A DNA stretch of 64,000 nt from Pseudomonas poae (lineage in GTDB: Bacteria; Pseudomonadota; Gammaproteobacteria; Pseudomonadales; Pseudomonadaceae), in assembly GCF_001439785.1 (NCBI RefSeq), contig NZ_JYLI01000018.1, positions 62,001 through 126,000 on the forward strand. Reading direction: 5' to 3'. The notes below the pieces were generated by a model, which saw only the letters and a program-made list of their open reading frames with translations, made no database searches and was not told the origin of the DNA. A program made the translations under genes and the position numbers. Below, in pieces: positions 26,195-34,730 of the stretch (within the stretch, counting starts at the first letter, position 1; each line of letters opens with the position of its first letter).

Positions 26195-27541
26195 TCAGAG
26201 GAACCAGCGATATTCCCGCGCATGAATCTCCTGCTGAAACGCCAGATGATCCTGGCGCTTGTTCTCGCAGTACACGTCAACAAACTCCGCGCCCAGCGTG
26301 TCGCGCACGACCCTGTGATGCTGCATGGCGCGGACGGCATCGAGCATCTCCACGGGGAAGTCGGTACCGCTGCTGCGGTCGTCGTTCAGCGGGGCGATGG
26401 GCTCTTGCCGGGTTTCAAGCCCGTGTTCGAGTCCGGCCAGGATCGCCGCCAGCACCAGGTAGGGGTTGGCGTCGGCGCTGGCCAGGCGGTGTTCGATGCG
26501 CAGGTTGCGCGGGTCGGACTCGGGGATGCGCACGCACGCGTCGCGATCTTCGAAGCCCCAACTGGCGCGGGTGGCGGCGTTGACCGTGCCGCCCAGACGG
26601 CGCAAGGCGTTGTGGTTGGGGGCGAAGATCGGCATGCAGTGGGGCAGCAATTGCAGGCAGCCGGCCACCGCGTGGCGCAGTGGTTGTTGCTGATGCGCCG
26701 CCAGCAGGTTGTTGCCCGCACCGTCGTACAGGCTGATGTGCACATGCATGCCGCTGCCGGGAAATTGCAGGTAGGGCTTGGCCATGAAACTGGCGCGGTA
26801 GCCATGCTTGAGCGCCACGCCGCGGGTGCTGCGGCAGAACAGGGCAGCCCAGTCGGCGGCGCGCAGGGCGTCGTCCGAGTGGCTGAAATTGATCTCGAAC
26901 TGGCCGGGACCTAACTCGGCGGTGATCACCGTGCTGTCGATGCCCTGATCCCTGGCGGTTTGCGCCATGTCGTCGAGCACGGCGCCGAAGCGCGACAGCC
27001 GCTCGATGTGCAGATTGGGCTGGTCGTCGGCATCATCGCTCAGCGGATCACGGGGGAATTGCGGGAGGCCGTCGGCGAGCTTTTTATCGAACAGGTAAAA
27101 CTCCAGCTCGAACGCCACCATCGGGTGAATGCCCTTGTGCTGCAAGCGCTGCAGCACCCTGGCCAGCACCTCGCGGGGCTCGAACTCGATGGGCGCGTCG
27201 GTGCCGTCGGAGGTGATCAGCATTTGCCCCAGGGGCTGCGACTCCCAGCTCACCGGCTTGAGCGTGCCCGGCACGAGGCGGCGATTGGCATCGGGGTCGC
27301 CGTCGTTGAAACAGTAATCGCCGATCTTGAACAGCCCGCCCTGAACCCCCAGCAGCACAGCGTTCTGCGGCAGCTTCAAGGGGCTGCCGGCAGCGACTTT
27401 TTCGAGCATCTCCACGGGGTAGCGCTTGCCGTAGAAATGCCCGGGAATGTCCAGGGCGATCAGGTCGACATAGCGCACATCGGGGTGGTTCTGGCGAAAC
27501 GTGCGGACTTCGGCCAGCAACGCACAGGGCGGGGTTTTCAC
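26195..27541 (-). CDS. Glutamine synthetase-family protein (gamma-glutamyl-amine ligase type, PuuA-like)
   Basis: 448 residues. GTG start chosen: AGGAG lies just upstream, overlapping the stop of the preceding regulator gene. The GS catalytic domain shows VAFELEFYLFD, PGQFEINF, FMAKPYLQFPGSGMHVHISL, NHNALRR and the EHRLASADANPYL segment. A PuuA-type ligase that glutamylates a polyamine or other amine is favoured over nitrogen-assimilating GlnA because of the cupin regulator partner, the short N-terminal domain and absence of the adenylylation-loop sequence. The substrate is unproven. Confidence 0.82.
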   Translation of the reverse strand: MKTPPCALLAEVRTFRQNHPDVRYVDLIALDIPGHFYGKRYPVEMLEKVAAGSPLKLPQNAVLLGVQGGLFKIGDYCFNDGDPDANRRLVPGTLKPVSWESQPLGQMLITSDGTDAPIEFEPREVLARVLQRLQHKGIHPMVAFELEFYLFDKKLADGLPQFPRDPLSDDADDQPNLHIERLSRFGAVLDDMAQTARDQGIDSTVITAELGPGQFEINFSHSDDALRAADWAALFCRSTRGVALKHGYRASFMAKPYLQFPGSGMHVHISLYDGAGNNLLAAHQQQPLRHAVAGCLQLLPHCMPIFAPNHNALRRLGGTVNAATRASWGFEDRDACVRIPESDPRNLRIEHRLASADANPYLVLAAILAGLEHGLETRQEPIAPLNDDRSSGTDFPVEMLDAVRAMQHHRVVRDTLGAEFVDVYCENKRQDHLAFQQEIHAREYRWFL

Positions 27542-27552
27542 AGGGGTTGCTC

Positions 27553-28110
27553 CTAGTTGTACACCCACAGCACGCGGGCAGGCACATCGGTAAGGTTGGC
27601 GTAGCGGCAGTGGGCGAAACTGGCCAGATGGAAACTGTCGCCCGGGCCGAGGGTGACGCTGTCGGCCTCGCCCTCCACCCACAGCGTCAGCTCGCCTTCG
27701 AGCACGAAGCCGGCCTGCTCGGCGCGGTCGCTCATGGTCTGTTCACCGCTGTTGGCGCCGGGCGCCAGCAGGCTGTCGAGTATGGAGAAGGCGCCGTTCA
27801 TGCTCGGCGAGACGAGGATGTCGGTGATGCCATTGGCGTAATACACCGTGCGCCGCTCATTGGGGCGCGTGACCCAGTCCACCGCCTTGGGCTTGGGCAG
27901 GCTGTAGAAATAGGTGGTGGGCACGTCGAGGGCATGGCTGATGGCGGTGAGGTCGGCCACGGTTGGGCGTGACAGGCCGCGTTCAACCTGGGACAGAAAG
28001 CCCACGGAGCGCTCGATCTTTTGCGCCAGCTGCACAAGGGTGAGTTTCTTGTGTTTGCGCAGGTCGTGGATCAGGGCGGCGAGGGTGGCGAGTTCTTCTT
28101 GTTGGCTCAT
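27553..28110 (-). CDS. XRE-cupin transcriptional regulator (PuuR-like)
   Basis: 185 residues: N-terminal HTH (LTLVQLAQKIERSVGFLSQVERGLSRPTVADLTAIS) and a C-terminal cupin (AGFVLEGELTLWVEGE; LGPGDSFHLASFAHCRYAN). This architecture is that of PuuR and related amine-responsive repressors. Eleven bases separate it from the GS-like gene, so it probably regulates its own operon. An in-frame ATG eight codons earlier overlaps the repeated operator-like sequence, so the downstream ATG is preferred. Confidence 0.85.
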   Translation of the reverse strand: MSQQEELATLAALIHDLRKHKKLTLVQLAQKIERSVGFLSQVERGLSRPTVADLTAISHALDVPTTYFYSLPKPKAVDWVTRPNERRTVYYANGITDILVSPSMNGAFSILDSLLAPGANSGEQTMSDRAEQAGFVLEGELTLWVEGEADSVTLGPGDSFHLASFAHCRYANLTDVPARVLWVYN

Positions 28111-28158
28111 GAAATTAATGTCGATAAATTTCATGAAAAATTACAGGATAAATTTCAT
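28108..28158 (-). promoter_or_regulatory. Candidate operator: repeated GATAAATTTCAT
   Basis: Two exact copies of GATAAATTTCAT (28123-28134 and 28147-28158) lie 24 bases apart, about two helical turns, with a partial inverted copy (CATGAAATTAATG) at 28108-28120. They sit immediately upstream of the XRE-cupin gene, as expected for an autorepressor site. Confidence 0.5.
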
Positions 28159-28191
28159 ACCGGCAACAAGTACCATGGATCAATACCGTCC

Positions 28192-28326
28192 TGTGGCGAG
28201 CAGGCTTGTCCTGCGTTGGGCTGCGCAGCAGCCCCAAAACCAGGCGCTGAGCCGTATCAGGTACACCGCGTTTTGCTGGATTGGGGGCGCTTCGCACCCC
28301 AACGCAGGACAAGCCTGCTCGCCACA
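28192..28326 (-). repeat. REPIN-like 135-bp element, copy C (inverted)
   Basis: Same sequence as copies A and B but in the opposite orientation (core reads AAAACCAGGCGCTGAGCCGTA). It is followed by an extra REP arm (28327-28347, CAAGCCTGCTCGCCACA). The remainder of the 28,111-28,465 gap holds the operator repeats and the promoter of the RcnB-like gene. Confidence 0.9.
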
Positions 28327-28465
28327 ACAAGCCTGCTCGCCACAGGGAATCTGCGTTTAACTGAACGGTATCAGGGCTGGGCTTGCCGCAAGAACATGGC
28401 CTGAATGATTCCACGCGGCTGAGGTCCGAATCTAGGTACGCGTCATTAATTGAAGGAGCACCCCC

Positions 28466-28774
28466 ATGAAGTCCAGATCCCTAGTTGCCTGTGTTCTCGT
28501 TGCTGCAAGCCTGTCCACCGCCAGCTTTGTCGCCCAGGCCGGTGATACCCCCCAGGAAACCGTGCAGCCTTCCAGCATCAATGCCCGTGACTTGAAAGAG
28601 GGCGACCGCGCGCCGGATATCCTTATGCGCAAGGAGTCGGCCATAAAAGACTGGGAAAAACGTGGCCTCAAGAACCCAGGTGAAGACAACCAGTGGGCAA
28701 AGGCAGCCGACAAGTATGTGCTGCTCAAGACCACCAACGGCACCATTCTTGAGATCACCCCGGCGAAGAAATAA
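28466..28774 (+). CDS. Small periplasmic RcnB-like protein
   Basis: 102 residues with a Sec signal peptide cleaved after SFVAQA (residue 25). The mature part (ARDLKEGDRAPD...IKDWEKRGLKNPGEDNQWAKAADKYVLLKTTNGTIL) resembles the RcnB family of periplasmic proteins connected with nickel/cobalt homeostasis and envelope function. AAGGAG ribosome site eight bases upstream. No RcnA efflux gene is adjacent, so the metal role is not supported by context. Confidence 0.75.
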   Translation: MKSRSLVACVLVAASLSTASFVAQAGDTPQETVQPSSINARDLKEGDRAPDILMRKESAIKDWEKRGLKNPGEDNQWAKAADKYVLLKTTNGTILEITPAKK

Positions 28775-28795
28775 TCGCGCGCAGCGTTCTGCATC

Positions 28796-28827
28796 AAGGT
28801 AACCGGCCGGCAGGGTCGCGTTACCTT
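28796..28827 (+). terminator. Hairpin downstream of the RcnB-like gene
   Basis: AAGGTAAC and GTTACCTT form an 8-bp stem with a GC-rich loop, in the gap between two convergent genes. No T-tract follows, so function as a terminator is tentative. Confidence 0.35.
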
Positions 28828-28867
28828 CGTACAGATGAGGGGGTTTATCGTCGGGAGAGGGGGGTGT

Positions 28868-29140
28868 TTATCGGGGCGTGAGTGAGGGCCAATCGTCCAG
28901 CGTGAGCTTGCCCACGTTGTTGCTTTGCAGTTCGTAACGCAACTCTTCGACCATCCTGGCCACTTCCTCCGGGGTGTGCAGCCGGTTGGTGGTAATCCCG
29001 GTGACGACCAGGTCCACGCGGCCCGTTTCGGCGTCGTAGACCTTGAGCGTCAGAGACGCATCCCGGCACAGGGTGAACTCACAGGTTAACGGCAACAGGC
29101 CTTCCTCGATGCAATTGCGCAATTGAGAGACGGTGAGCAT
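28868..29140 (-). CDS. DUF1652 protein
   Basis: 90 residues, no signal peptide. LRNCIEEGLLPLTCEFTLCRDASLTLKVYD and EEVARMVEELRYEL match the small DUF1652 family that is multi-copy in Pseudomonas genomes. Function unknown. A start ATG with GAAGGAAAC upstream supports the call. Confidence 0.8.
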   Translation of the reverse strand: MLTVSQLRNCIEEGLLPLTCEFTLCRDASLTLKVYDAETGRVDLVVTGITTNRLHTPEEVARMVEELRYELQSNNVGKLTLDDWPSLTPR

Positions 29141-29214
29141 GCAGTTTCCTTCAGGGCATTCAATGCGGTCCCTTCAAGGTTATTGATCGCGCCCCTGCGT
29201 CAGAAGGCGAATTC

Positions 29215-29233
29215 GCACTAGTAGCACTAGTGC
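29215..29233. promoter_or_regulatory. GCACTAGT direct repeat/palindrome
   Basis: GCACTAGT at 29215-29222 is repeated at 29224-29231 and the second copy extends to the palindrome GCACTAGTGC. It lies between the DUF1652 gene and the end of the PAS-LuxR gene. A related CTAGTGCA occurs upstream of the latter gene's start. Confidence 0.35.
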
Positions 29234-29243
29234 ATTTGCATGC

Positions 29244-30740
29244 CTAAGGCTTGTTTTTCAGGCGCAATTCTCCGGCAAACAGCCCGCGCTCACGGGCCCA
29301 GACGATCGCCGCGCTGCGGCTGTGTACCCCCAGTTTGGAATACACCGTGGCCACGTGGTTGCGCACCGTGTTGGGTGCCAGCTTCAGGCGCGAGGCGATT
29401 TCCTTGTCGGCCAGGCCTTCGCAGATCAGCCCCAGCACATCGCGTTCGCGCGCGGTGAGGTCGGTGAAGGCCACGTTCGGCAGATTGGGACTGTTGACGC
29501 TTTTGGCGTTGGCCAGCTTCTCGATCAGGGTCTGACTGAACCACGAGGCATCCTGCATGACCTCTTCGATGGCCGCCACCAGTTCCAGCTCCGAGCGTTT
29601 GCGTTCAGTGATGTTCATCAATACCAGCAGGTAGCAGGGCACGTTTTCGATACTCACGGTGTCTGCGGACACCACGCAGTCGATCACTTCATTGCCCTTT
29701 TTGCGCACTTTCAACTCTTGCCCGTCGAGGTTGCCGACTTTTTCCAGGGTGGCGAACAACTGCGCGCCGGCCGAGGCGCTGTCGATAAAGTCGATCTCTT
29801 CTATGGCTTTGCCGATCAGCTCTTCGCTGATGTAGCCGGTGATGTTCATGAACGCTTCGTTGACGTCCACCACCTGGCGGTTGTCGGCGTTGCACACCAG
29901 TGTCGGCACGGGCGTGAGGCGGAAGGATTTGGCGAAGCGTTCCTCGCTCTGGCGCAGGGCGATTTCTGCCTTGCGCCGTGGCTCCAGGTCCATGAAGGAA
30001 AACAGCATGCAGTCTTCCTCGTTCATGTCCAGCGGCTGCCCGGCGACGACTACCAGTTTGCTGCCGCCTTCGGGCAGTTTGAGTTCGGCCTGCATCTGCG
30101 GGATGGTCGCGCCTTCCCCCAGGCGTTGGATCGCCAGGTCCTTGCGCTCGGCCTGCTCCAGCACGTCCAGTTCATATACGGACTTGCCGATGACCTGGTC
30201 GCGGGTGTAGCCGGTCATTTCCAGAAAGCCCTGGTTGACCTTGATGTAGCGCAGGTCGCTCAGGCGGCAGATCACGGCGGGCGCCGGGTTGGCGTTGAAG
30301 GTTTTTTCGAAGCGCTGCTCGGCGCTGGCCCACTCGGTGGCGTCGCTGAGAATCAGCACCAGCAATTCCGGCTCACCCTTGGCATCGGCGATCACCAGGC
30401 TGCGCAGGCGGTGCACCCAGGTTTTGTCCGGGTCGGCGGTGGACGTGACTTCGACCACCACGTCGCTGAATTCATCGCCTGCGGCGGCGCGGGCGAGGGG
30501 GTAGTTGTCCGCCTGCAGCGGGTGATTGTTTCGATAGCGCAGGGCAAAGCGTTCGGCGTATTGCAGGCCGTCGCTACCCAGCCCCATCACATCGCTGACG
30601 CCGTGCATGACCAATGCGGCTTCGTTGGCCCACAGAATGGTCTGGTCGACCTCGGCCAGGATCACGCCATCGGACAATCCCGAGATGATCTGCTGCAATT
30701 GGCGGCGGTTGGTTTCTTTGGCAAGAACGTCCTGTGTCAT
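29244..30740 (-). CDS. Multi-PAS LuxR-type transcriptional regulator
   Basis: 498 residues. Three PAS domains in tandem (about 15-130, 148-265, 275-395; QRFEKTFNANPAPAVICRLS, RFAKSFRLTPVPTLVCNADN) end in a LuxR/GerE HTH (LTARERDVLGLICEGLADKEIASRLKLAPNTVRNHVATVYSKLGVHSR, about 425-480). No receiver domain or kinase, so it is probably a direct cytoplasmic sensor-regulator binding a small ligand or redox cofactor. Start ATG at 30740 follows GGAGAG; an upstream ATG at 30764 is weaker. Three GTGCAG hexamers (30793, 30812, 30841) and a GGTGC/GCACC dyad lie upstream. Confidence 0.85.
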   Translation of the reverse strand: MTQDVLAKETNRRQLQQIISGLSDGVILAEVDQTILWANEAALVMHGVSDVMGLGSDGLQYAERFALRYRNNHPLQADNYPLARAAAGDEFSDVVVEVTSTADPDKTWVHRLRSLVIADAKGEPELLVLILSDATEWASAEQRFEKTFNANPAPAVICRLSDLRYIKVNQGFLEMTGYTRDQVIGKSVYELDVLEQAERKDLAIQRLGEGATIPQMQAELKLPEGGSKLVVVAGQPLDMNEEDCMLFSFMDLEPRRKAEIALRQSEERFAKSFRLTPVPTLVCNADNRQVVDVNEAFMNITGYISEELIGKAIEEIDFIDSASAGAQLFATLEKVGNLDGQELKVRKKGNEVIDCVVSADTVSIENVPCYLLVLMNITERKRSELELVAAIEEVMQDASWFSQTLIEKLANAKSVNSPNLPNVAFTDLTARERDVLGLICEGLADKEIASRLKLAPNTVRNHVATVYSKLGVHSRSAAIVWARERGLFAGELRLKNKP

Positions 30741-30936
30741 GAGCTCTCCGATGTTTAAGTGCATGAAACTACGACAGGGGAGGTTCGCGAACGTGCAGAA
30801 AAAATCATCCCGTGCAGGTGCGAATGCACCAGTCAATCTAGTGCAGATGGACCGGGACTGAACGTATGTCGTTTCGCCACACTCACAACATCAAGGCACA
30901 TTGCCTTGCTCCTATAACCTGTGAAGGACCTCTTGT

Positions 30937-31905
30937 ATGACCACTGTCTATGAAACCAACCGTTCGTTGTTTCGCGTGTCCTGGAGCTCGGTATTGGCCG
31001 GTAGTGCAATTGCACTGGTGACCTATCTGGTCTTGAGCGTGCTCGGCACCGTAATCGGCGCCAGTGCCGTCAACCCGATGGAAGCGGGTAATCCGCTGAG
31101 TGGTTTCGGCACCGGTGCCGGGATCTGGCTGTTTGTTTCGACGCTGGTGGCCATCGCTGTTGGCGCATTCGTGGCCGGGCGTACCGCGCCGGATCGCGGC
31201 GGCCTGCATGGCGTGCTGACCTGGACCCTCACCACCCTGTTCACCACCTGGTTGCTGGCAGGCCTGGCCTCGAGCGTGGTCGGCACCGCTGGCAATGTAA
31301 TGGGCAAAGGCCTGTCGGCTGCCGGTAGCGGTATCGCCGCCGCCGCACCGGGCATCGGTGACAGCATCAAGCAGCAACTGAACGAGCAAGGCATCCAACT
31401 GGACTGGAATAGCCTGCAGGGTCAACTCGATACCTTGCTCAAGCAAACCGGCAAGCCTGAGTTGGACCCGTCCAACGTCGAGCAGAAAACCGACCAGGCC
31501 GCCGCTGATGGCAAGCAGTCTGCAACCGATGCCGCGAACAATCCTGCCCAGGCAGGCGATGAGTTGAAGCAGTGGTTCGAACGCGTCAAAGCGTCGGGCG
31601 AACCTGCACTGAACGCTGCCGACAAGGAAGCACTGGTCAATATCGTTGCCGCGCGCACTGGCAAGAGCAAGGCAGAAGCCACCCAGATCGTCGACAACTA
31701 TGCCCAGGCTTATCAGCAAGCCATGCAGAAGGTTGAGCAGTTGAAGCAGCAAGCCGAACAGAAAGCTCGCGAAGCCGGTGAAGTGGCCGCCAAGCAACTG
31801 TCGCGCGCTGCCTGGAGCACCTTGGCGATGCTGTTGCTGGGCGCTGCCTTGAGCTTCTTCGTGGGCCGTTTCGCGCTGACCAGCCGTCGCGTGCCACTGG
31901 CCTGA
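30937..31905 (+). CDS. Inner-membrane protein with Ala/Gln-rich helical domain
   Basis: 322 residues. Three hydrophobic segments in the N-terminal third (about 17-40, 60-80, 88-112), a glycine-rich stretch, a long charged helical region (about 140-285) and a final membrane segment (295-315). No family is confidently recognised. The layout resembles envelope-stress membrane proteins conserved in pseudomonads. It is a single gene with GAAGGACC before the ATG. Confidence 0.75.
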   Translation: MTTVYETNRSLFRVSWSSVLAGSAIALVTYLVLSVLGTVIGASAVNPMEAGNPLSGFGTGAGIWLFVSTLVAIAVGAFVAGRTAPDRGGLHGVLTWTLTTLFTTWLLAGLASSVVGTAGNVMGKGLSAAGSGIAAAAPGIGDSIKQQLNEQGIQLDWNSLQGQLDTLLKQTGKPELDPSNVEQKTDQAAADGKQSATDAANNPAQAGDELKQWFERVKASGEPALNAADKEALVNIVAARTGKSKAEATQIVDNYAQAYQQAMQKVEQLKQQAEQKAREAGEVAAKQLSRAAWSTLAMLLLGAALSFFVGRFALTSRRVPLA

Positions 31906-31910
31906 TCCAG

Positions 31911-31946
31911 CCAGCGCCCGCTCCACGTTTGTGGCGCGGGCGCTGG
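31911..31946. terminator. Strong GC-rich hairpin
   Basis: CCAGCGCCCGC and GCGGGCGCTGG form a perfect 11-bp stem 6 bases after the membrane-protein stop. There is no T-run; probably a Rho-assisted or 3'-stabilising structure. Confidence 0.45.
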
Positions 31947-32024
31947 AGGCGCGATGAGCAGTCGGCATTCGCGTCAATGAGTGCGTAAAATGGGCGCCTT
32001 TCGCATATCACGCAAAGGTGCCCC

Positions 32025-32645
32025 TTGAGCGCAGGCAAAGCTGTCGGACTGTTGGTCCTCACCTCCCTACTGGCCGCGTGCGGCACCTCACCGCCGCGCA
32101 GTCCCAACGACCTGTGTGCCATCTTTCGCGAAAAGGACGACTGGTACGACGCCGCCAAGGTCACGCAAAAGCGCTGGGGCGTGCCCATCGAAGTACCGTT
32201 CGCCATCATGTATCAGGAGTCGGGCTTTCGCCACGACGCCAAGACCCCGCGTAAATACCTGCTGTGGATCATCCCTTGGGGCCGCGTCTCCACCGCATCC
32301 GGCTACGCCCAGGCCAAGGATGAAGTGTGGAACGACTACCGCAAAAGCACCGGCCGCAGCGGCGCCGATCGTGAAGACTTCGACGATGCCATCGACTTTG
32401 TCGGCTGGTACATGGACAAGACCTACACCATCAATGGCGTCTACAAATACGATGCCTACGGCCAATACTTGAACTACCACGAAGGGTGGGGCGGCTACCG
32501 TCAGCGCACCTACGCGGGCAAGCCGTGGCTGCTGCCGGTGGCGGGCAAGGTGCAAACGCGTTCGCAGATGTATGCGCGTCAGTACGCCGGGTGCAAGGAT
32601 GACCTGGGGCGGGGGTGGTGGAGCCGATTCTGGCGGTGGTTATAG
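32025..32645 (+). CDS. Lytic transglycosylase-like lipoprotein (SLT fold)
   Basis: 206 residues from a TTG start with AAAGGTG upstream. The lipoprotein signal ends LTSLLAAC. YQESGFRHDAKTP carries the catalytic Glu of SLT-type transglycosylases, with the SGYAQAKDEVW and YLNYHEGWGGY segments of the family. It is likely an outer-membrane lipoprotein cleaving peptidoglycan. It lies directly upstream of the interrupted prolyl isomerase gene. Confidence 0.8.
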   Translation: MSAGKAVGLLVLTSLLAACGTSPPRSPNDLCAIFREKDDWYDAAKVTQKRWGVPIEVPFAIMYQESGFRHDAKTPRKYLLWIIPWGRVSTASGYAQAKDEVWNDYRKSTGRSGADREDFDDAIDFVGWYMDKTYTINGVYKYDAYGQYLNYHEGWGGYRQRTYAGKPWLLPVAGKVQTRSQMYARQYAGCKDDLGRGWWSRFWRWL

Positions 32646-32714
32646 GCGGATGGCTTGATCGTTCCCACGCCGGTGCTGGCGTACTCGTCACACGTATTCG
32701 TCAATGAGGACCCC

Positions 32715-32921
32715 ATGAACAACGACCAATTGCAGATTACCGACACACGACCGGGCACCGGCAAAGCCGTCGTCAAGGGCGCGCTGATCACTACCCAAAA
32801 CACCGGCACCCTGGAGGACGGCACGGTGTTCGATTCGTCCTGGCAGCGGGGCAAGCCATTCCAGTGCGTCATCGGCACCGGGCGTGTGATCAAGGGCTGG
32901 GAGCAACAACTTTCAATGTGA
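32715..32921 (+). pseudogene. 5' part of an FKBP-type peptidyl-prolyl isomerase gene, split by the island
   Basis: Residues 1-62 (MNNDQLQITDTRPGTGKAV...GTLEDGTVFDSSWQRGKPF...GRVIKGW) are the first half of a small FKBP; the frame then runs six residues into island DNA and stops. The rest of the gene (from DQGLMGMQVGG) is at 43111-43269. Joining the halves at the GCTGGGA core restores a 114-residue FKBP in frame, so the disruption is by integration rather than decay. Confidence 0.93.
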
Positions 32922-32926
32922 CCCTC
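32884..32926 (+). other. attL of the island
   Basis: Host half GATCAAGGGCTGG is joined to island half GCAACAACTTTCAATGTGAC through the shared GCTGGGA. The ATGTGA at 32916-32921 is the right arm of the reconstructed attP dyad. Confidence 0.8.
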
Positions 32927-33079
32927 AAAAGTATCCAATTTTACATTGTGTCCATCCCTCTCAAACGAAATCCCCTGAGACATAGCTAACCAAGTGTTCA
33001 ACCTTGTTTGGCGGGCTCCAAGGACAAATATCTCTCTGATGGTCTAGGCTCCCCCCGCCACCCATCAGAAGGCTGCCGC

Positions 33080-33400
33080 ATGGACGACTATAAAAAGGCT
33101 ACGTGCTATTACAGATATGAAATCGAGGGTAAGGAGAAAGCCGGGCAAATTGAGTTACCGGAAAAGCTCAAGCATCCTGACTCCCGGTATCTTCTTCACA
33201 AAAGACTGATCGGCACCATTTCCGGAGATGAGCCAGGTTATTTTCTACAGACTCCGCAGCAGCACCAGACATCCCACTCGGGATATCTTGCAGGGCCTGC
33301 GAACATCGTATTTGGGTGGATAGAATTTGAACGAGGGCTTGAGTCGGGAGCAATTGATGAATACAGCTTTTACCGCAAGGATAGGCTTCCCAAACTGTGA
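33080..33400 (+). CDS. Hypothetical protein at the left end of the island
   Basis: 106 residues, charged, no membrane segment; no family recognised. Tyr-rich N-terminus (YKKATCYYRYEI). An AGAAGG ribosome site precedes the ATG. First gene inside attL and the only nearby plus-strand gene, so it could be expressed from host readthrough of the transglycosylase transcript. Confidence 0.55.
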   Translation: MDDYKKATCYYRYEIEGKEKAGQIELPEKLKHPDSRYLLHKRLIGTISGDEPGYFLQTPQQHQTSHSGYLAGPANIVFGWIEFERGLESGAIDEYSFYRKDRLPKL

Positions 33401-33649
33401 CGCTCTCTGCGCGGGGGCTGATCGGTTAAGACCAACTACAAATGCGAACTACTCCTATTCGGCAAATGTGGAAATATGAGAGGTTTGGGGCGGCTCACCG
33501 GCTACCCCTGACCCAGGAGGGACGAGGCCGCTAGAACGCCTCAGAGGGCCTGAAACCGCCTAGAACAGACGGTTCTTGAGGGGACTCCACCTTATGCTTC
33601 GGCAGTCTTCATCAGTGCTATGTCATAAACATTAATAAGGAAGAATGCA
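33401..33649. other. Structured intergenic DNA in the island
   Basis: Higher GC than the neighbouring genes. It contains near-repeats CCGCTAGAACGCC and CCGCCTAGAACAGA and short complementary segments (CAGAGGGCCTG; AGGGACGAGGCC). It sits beside the recombinase 3' end. It could be a resolution site or small RNA; no known element recognised. Confidence 0.3.
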
Positions 33650-34372
33650 TCAGGCGAAAGTCAGTCCAAGAGTCCGCATGACACGACTTACCTGCATCGC
33701 TGACCACTCACCGCCACGCGCAGTGACAACCTTCTTGCCATTCAAGCATTCTGCGACTTGTTGTAGCGAAGTAGCGCCACGACGGATGCAGAGTTCGATT
33801 GGGTCGTGGAGTGACGCCGTAAAGGCGGATACACGCGCCTGAACAGACTCTTGAGCTTTTGCCCGGTTAGCGTCTGTACGGCCCTTGGCTAACGCGTCTG
33901 CTCTGTTCTGAACACTTTGCATGGCTTCGGCATTGCCACTGTCTGCCTTGGCCTTCAGAGTTGCTAGGGTGTCTTTTGTACGGTCGCTGATGAACTTGCG
34001 TTCCTGTTCAGCGAGGGCCGCGAACAGATGCAGTTGAAAAGGGGTGGCGTCTGGCATCGTAGCTACCTTGAAGCTTGTCTGTTCCATCAGACGGGCAATG
34101 TGATGCACAGAACGGGATAGGCGGTCTAATTTGGCTACCGCGAGTACAGCTCCTTCCTTTTTGCATGCTGCCAAAGCCTTTGCACCTTCAGGACGATCCT
34201 CGATAGCGAGCTTGCCCGACACCACATCGGTGAAGGAACCCACCACCTCCCAGTTGTTCGCCAGCGCGGCACGCTCTATGTATTCCTCTTGAGATTCGAG
34301 ACCCAATCCGCTGTCGCCTTGAGACTTTGTAGACACACGGTAGTAGGCAATTACACGTACTGGCTTGTTCAT
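33650..34372 (-). CDS. Small serine recombinase (resolvase/invertase family)
   Basis: 240 residues. N-terminal catalytic domain with the Ser nucleophile in YYRVSTKSQGDSGLGL, VAKLDRLSRSVHHIARL and AALAEQERKFISDRTKD. A helical/HTH C-terminal region (ATSLQQVAECLNGKKV, MQVSRVMRTLGL) follows. Too short for a large integrase. It may act as a resolvase, invertase or accessory excision factor for the island. It is the second serine recombinase in the element, at the opposite end to the integrase. Confidence 0.85.
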   Translation of the reverse strand: MNKPVRVIAYYRVSTKSQGDSGLGLESQEEYIERAALANNWEVVGSFTDVVSGKLAIEDRPEGAKALAACKKEGAVLAVAKLDRLSRSVHHIARLMEQTSFKVATMPDATPFQLHLFAALAEQERKFISDRTKDTLATLKAKADSGNAEAMQSVQNRADALAKGRTDANRAKAQESVQARVSAFTASLHDPIELCIRRGATSLQQVAECLNGKKVVTARGGEWSAMQVSRVMRTLGLTFA

Positions 34373-34505
34373 CGTCTTGGCTCCTTGGCAGCAGAATGTC
34401 TGGGCTAGGAATCCATATTAACATTACTAAAACGTTCGTTCTAGATATGTTATGAAGTTATTCGTCGGTCTGTTTGTAGAGTTTTCGCCTTCAGGGGGCG
34501 GGGAT

Positions 34506-34730
34506 TTAGATATCAGTAAACAAGATCGACAGATCAACCTTCAAGGCGTCAGCGAGAACCTTGATAGCGTCTAAGCTTGGGTTGGCACCACCGGTTTCAA
34601 TGCGGCTCATGTAGGTTCTGGCGAACCCACATCTGTCCGCGAAGGCTTCTTGAGTCATGCCGGTAGCAAGACGAAGCTCACGAATTCGATGGCCGAAGCG
34701 ATGGCGGAGGGAGGGAAGAGACATTCCCAT
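34506..34730 (-). CDS. XRE-family regulator
   Basis: 74 residues, essentially a single Cro/C1-type HTH (IRELRLATGMTQEAFADRCGFARTYMSRIETGGANPSLDAIKVLADAL). The N-terminal Met could also be the ATG two codons on. The divergent gene pair (this and the 34827 membrane protein) shares a 96-base region with repeated TAATCGTGA motifs; the protein is the likely repressor of the element's lysogeny-type switch. Confidence 0.85.
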   Translation of the reverse strand: MGMSLPSLRHRFGHRIRELRLATGMTQEAFADRCGFARTYMSRIETGGANPSLDAIKVLADALKVDLSILFTDI

